Shown here one piece after another: positions 63,819 through 64,000 of a stretch of 64,000 bases of DNA. The position numbers were made by a program, and so were the translations under genes. The stretch is from Crambe crambe (taxonomy: Eukaryota > Porifera > Demospongiae > Poecilosclerida > Crambeidae), in contig OZ004597.1 in assembly GCA_963924555.1 (NCBI GenBank), positions 62,001 through 126,000 on the forward strand, in the 5' to 3' direction. How positions within the stretch are numbered: position 1 is the stretch's first letter; the number at the start of each line of letters is the position of its first letter. Under the pieces are notes generated by a model. That model was not told where the DNA came from. It saw only the letters and a list, made by a program, of their open reading frames with translations, and made no database searches.

Positions 63819-64000
63819 TAGGAGCCCTCATGAATTCACGCCCCAGAACAAAATGGCCGCCATTTAATTGACGCAATACTATTTTTGTGGGCTTATTATC
63901 ATCAAATAGTATATAAATACCTATTTTTCTACACATGAGGTAAAAGTGGTGCATTAGCATTATAATTATTCTTGGATGTTCAAAATTTTTCGCCGCACAA
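63819..64000. mobile_element. Start of 3.3 kb element interior, second copy
   Basis: Identical to copy 1 from GGAGCCCTCATGAATTCACG (about 49921) onward to the window edge. Confidence 0.8.

Larger units (their letters stand above)
57736..64000. repeat. Second copy of a large duplicated block
   Basis: This block corresponds to 36520-42668 plus 49229 to about 50100 in the same order and orientation, and runs off the window. Differences are structural: loss of 520 bp in the paracaspase, no tRNA-like element, no 6.56 kb transposon cluster, and a 256 bp MITE gained. Small differences are dense in the first 600 bp and rare afterwards. Confidence 0.92.

Overview
The window looks like a compact nuclear genome from an early-branching animal, most likely a sponge (inference). 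The gene set is metazoan or holozoan: UNC45, CFAP119, TAF1, CNOT7/8, ZFAND2, a KLF zinc-finger factor, TBC1D1/4, CAPN15, PRCC and a MALT1 paracaspase. Introns are mostly about 50-150 bp, and genes are packed 35-350 bp apart. No assembly metadata were available, so the organism is inferred from gene content alone.

Layout, 0-36 kb. Genes alternate strand almost perfectly: GTF2E2 (-), UNC45 (+), CFAP119 (-), TAF1 (+), an RlaP-like nucleotidyltransferase (-), CNOT7/8 (+), ZFAND2 (-), a 4.5 kb gene-poor stretch, KLF (-), an HMG-box-like gene (+), TBC1D1/4 (-), CAPN15 (+) and PRCC (-). Head-to-head pairs share short probable bidirectional promoters, and tail-to-tail pairs end within tens to a few hundred bases of each other. 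CAPN15 carries a CT microsatellite of about 300 bp in the intron that splits the codon just after its active-site Cys.

Layout, 36-50 kb. A paracaspase gene (death domain, five Ig-like domains, caspase-like domain) lies tail-to-tail with a damaged PHYKPL/ETNPPL-type aminotransferase. A 452 bp TIR element carrying tRNA-like promoter boxes sits in the first intron of the aminotransferase. It is followed by about 6.6 kb of nested transposons. The largest is a 5,345 bp element with 71 bp TIRs and a 4 bp target-site duplication. It encodes a RecQ-like helicase (frameshifted) and, on the other strand, a multi-exon DUF6589-type protein, which is the candidate transposase. The arrangement resembles Academ elements.

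Layout, 50-64 kb. A 3.3 kb element with long diverged TIRs, an orphan PP2C first exon, a relic of a second RecQ element and several MITEs precede a CARD-encoding exon at 57.0 kb. At 57.7 kb a second, almost identical copy of the paracaspase/aminotransferase block begins and runs to the window end. This copy lacks the death-domain start, the 520 bp holding most of the protease domain, the 6.6 kb transposon cluster and the tRNA-like element. It has gained a 256 bp TA-flanked MITE.

Main point of interest. The CARD exon ends in phase 1, and the first Ig exon of the second paracaspase copy needs a phase-1 donor. The locus can therefore splice into a CARD plus five-Ig protein without a protease, physically joining the domain types that BCL10 and MALT1 contribute to one signalling complex in vertebrates. 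Whether the two copies are a real tandem duplication or two haplotypes placed in series by the assembler cannot be settled from the sequence.
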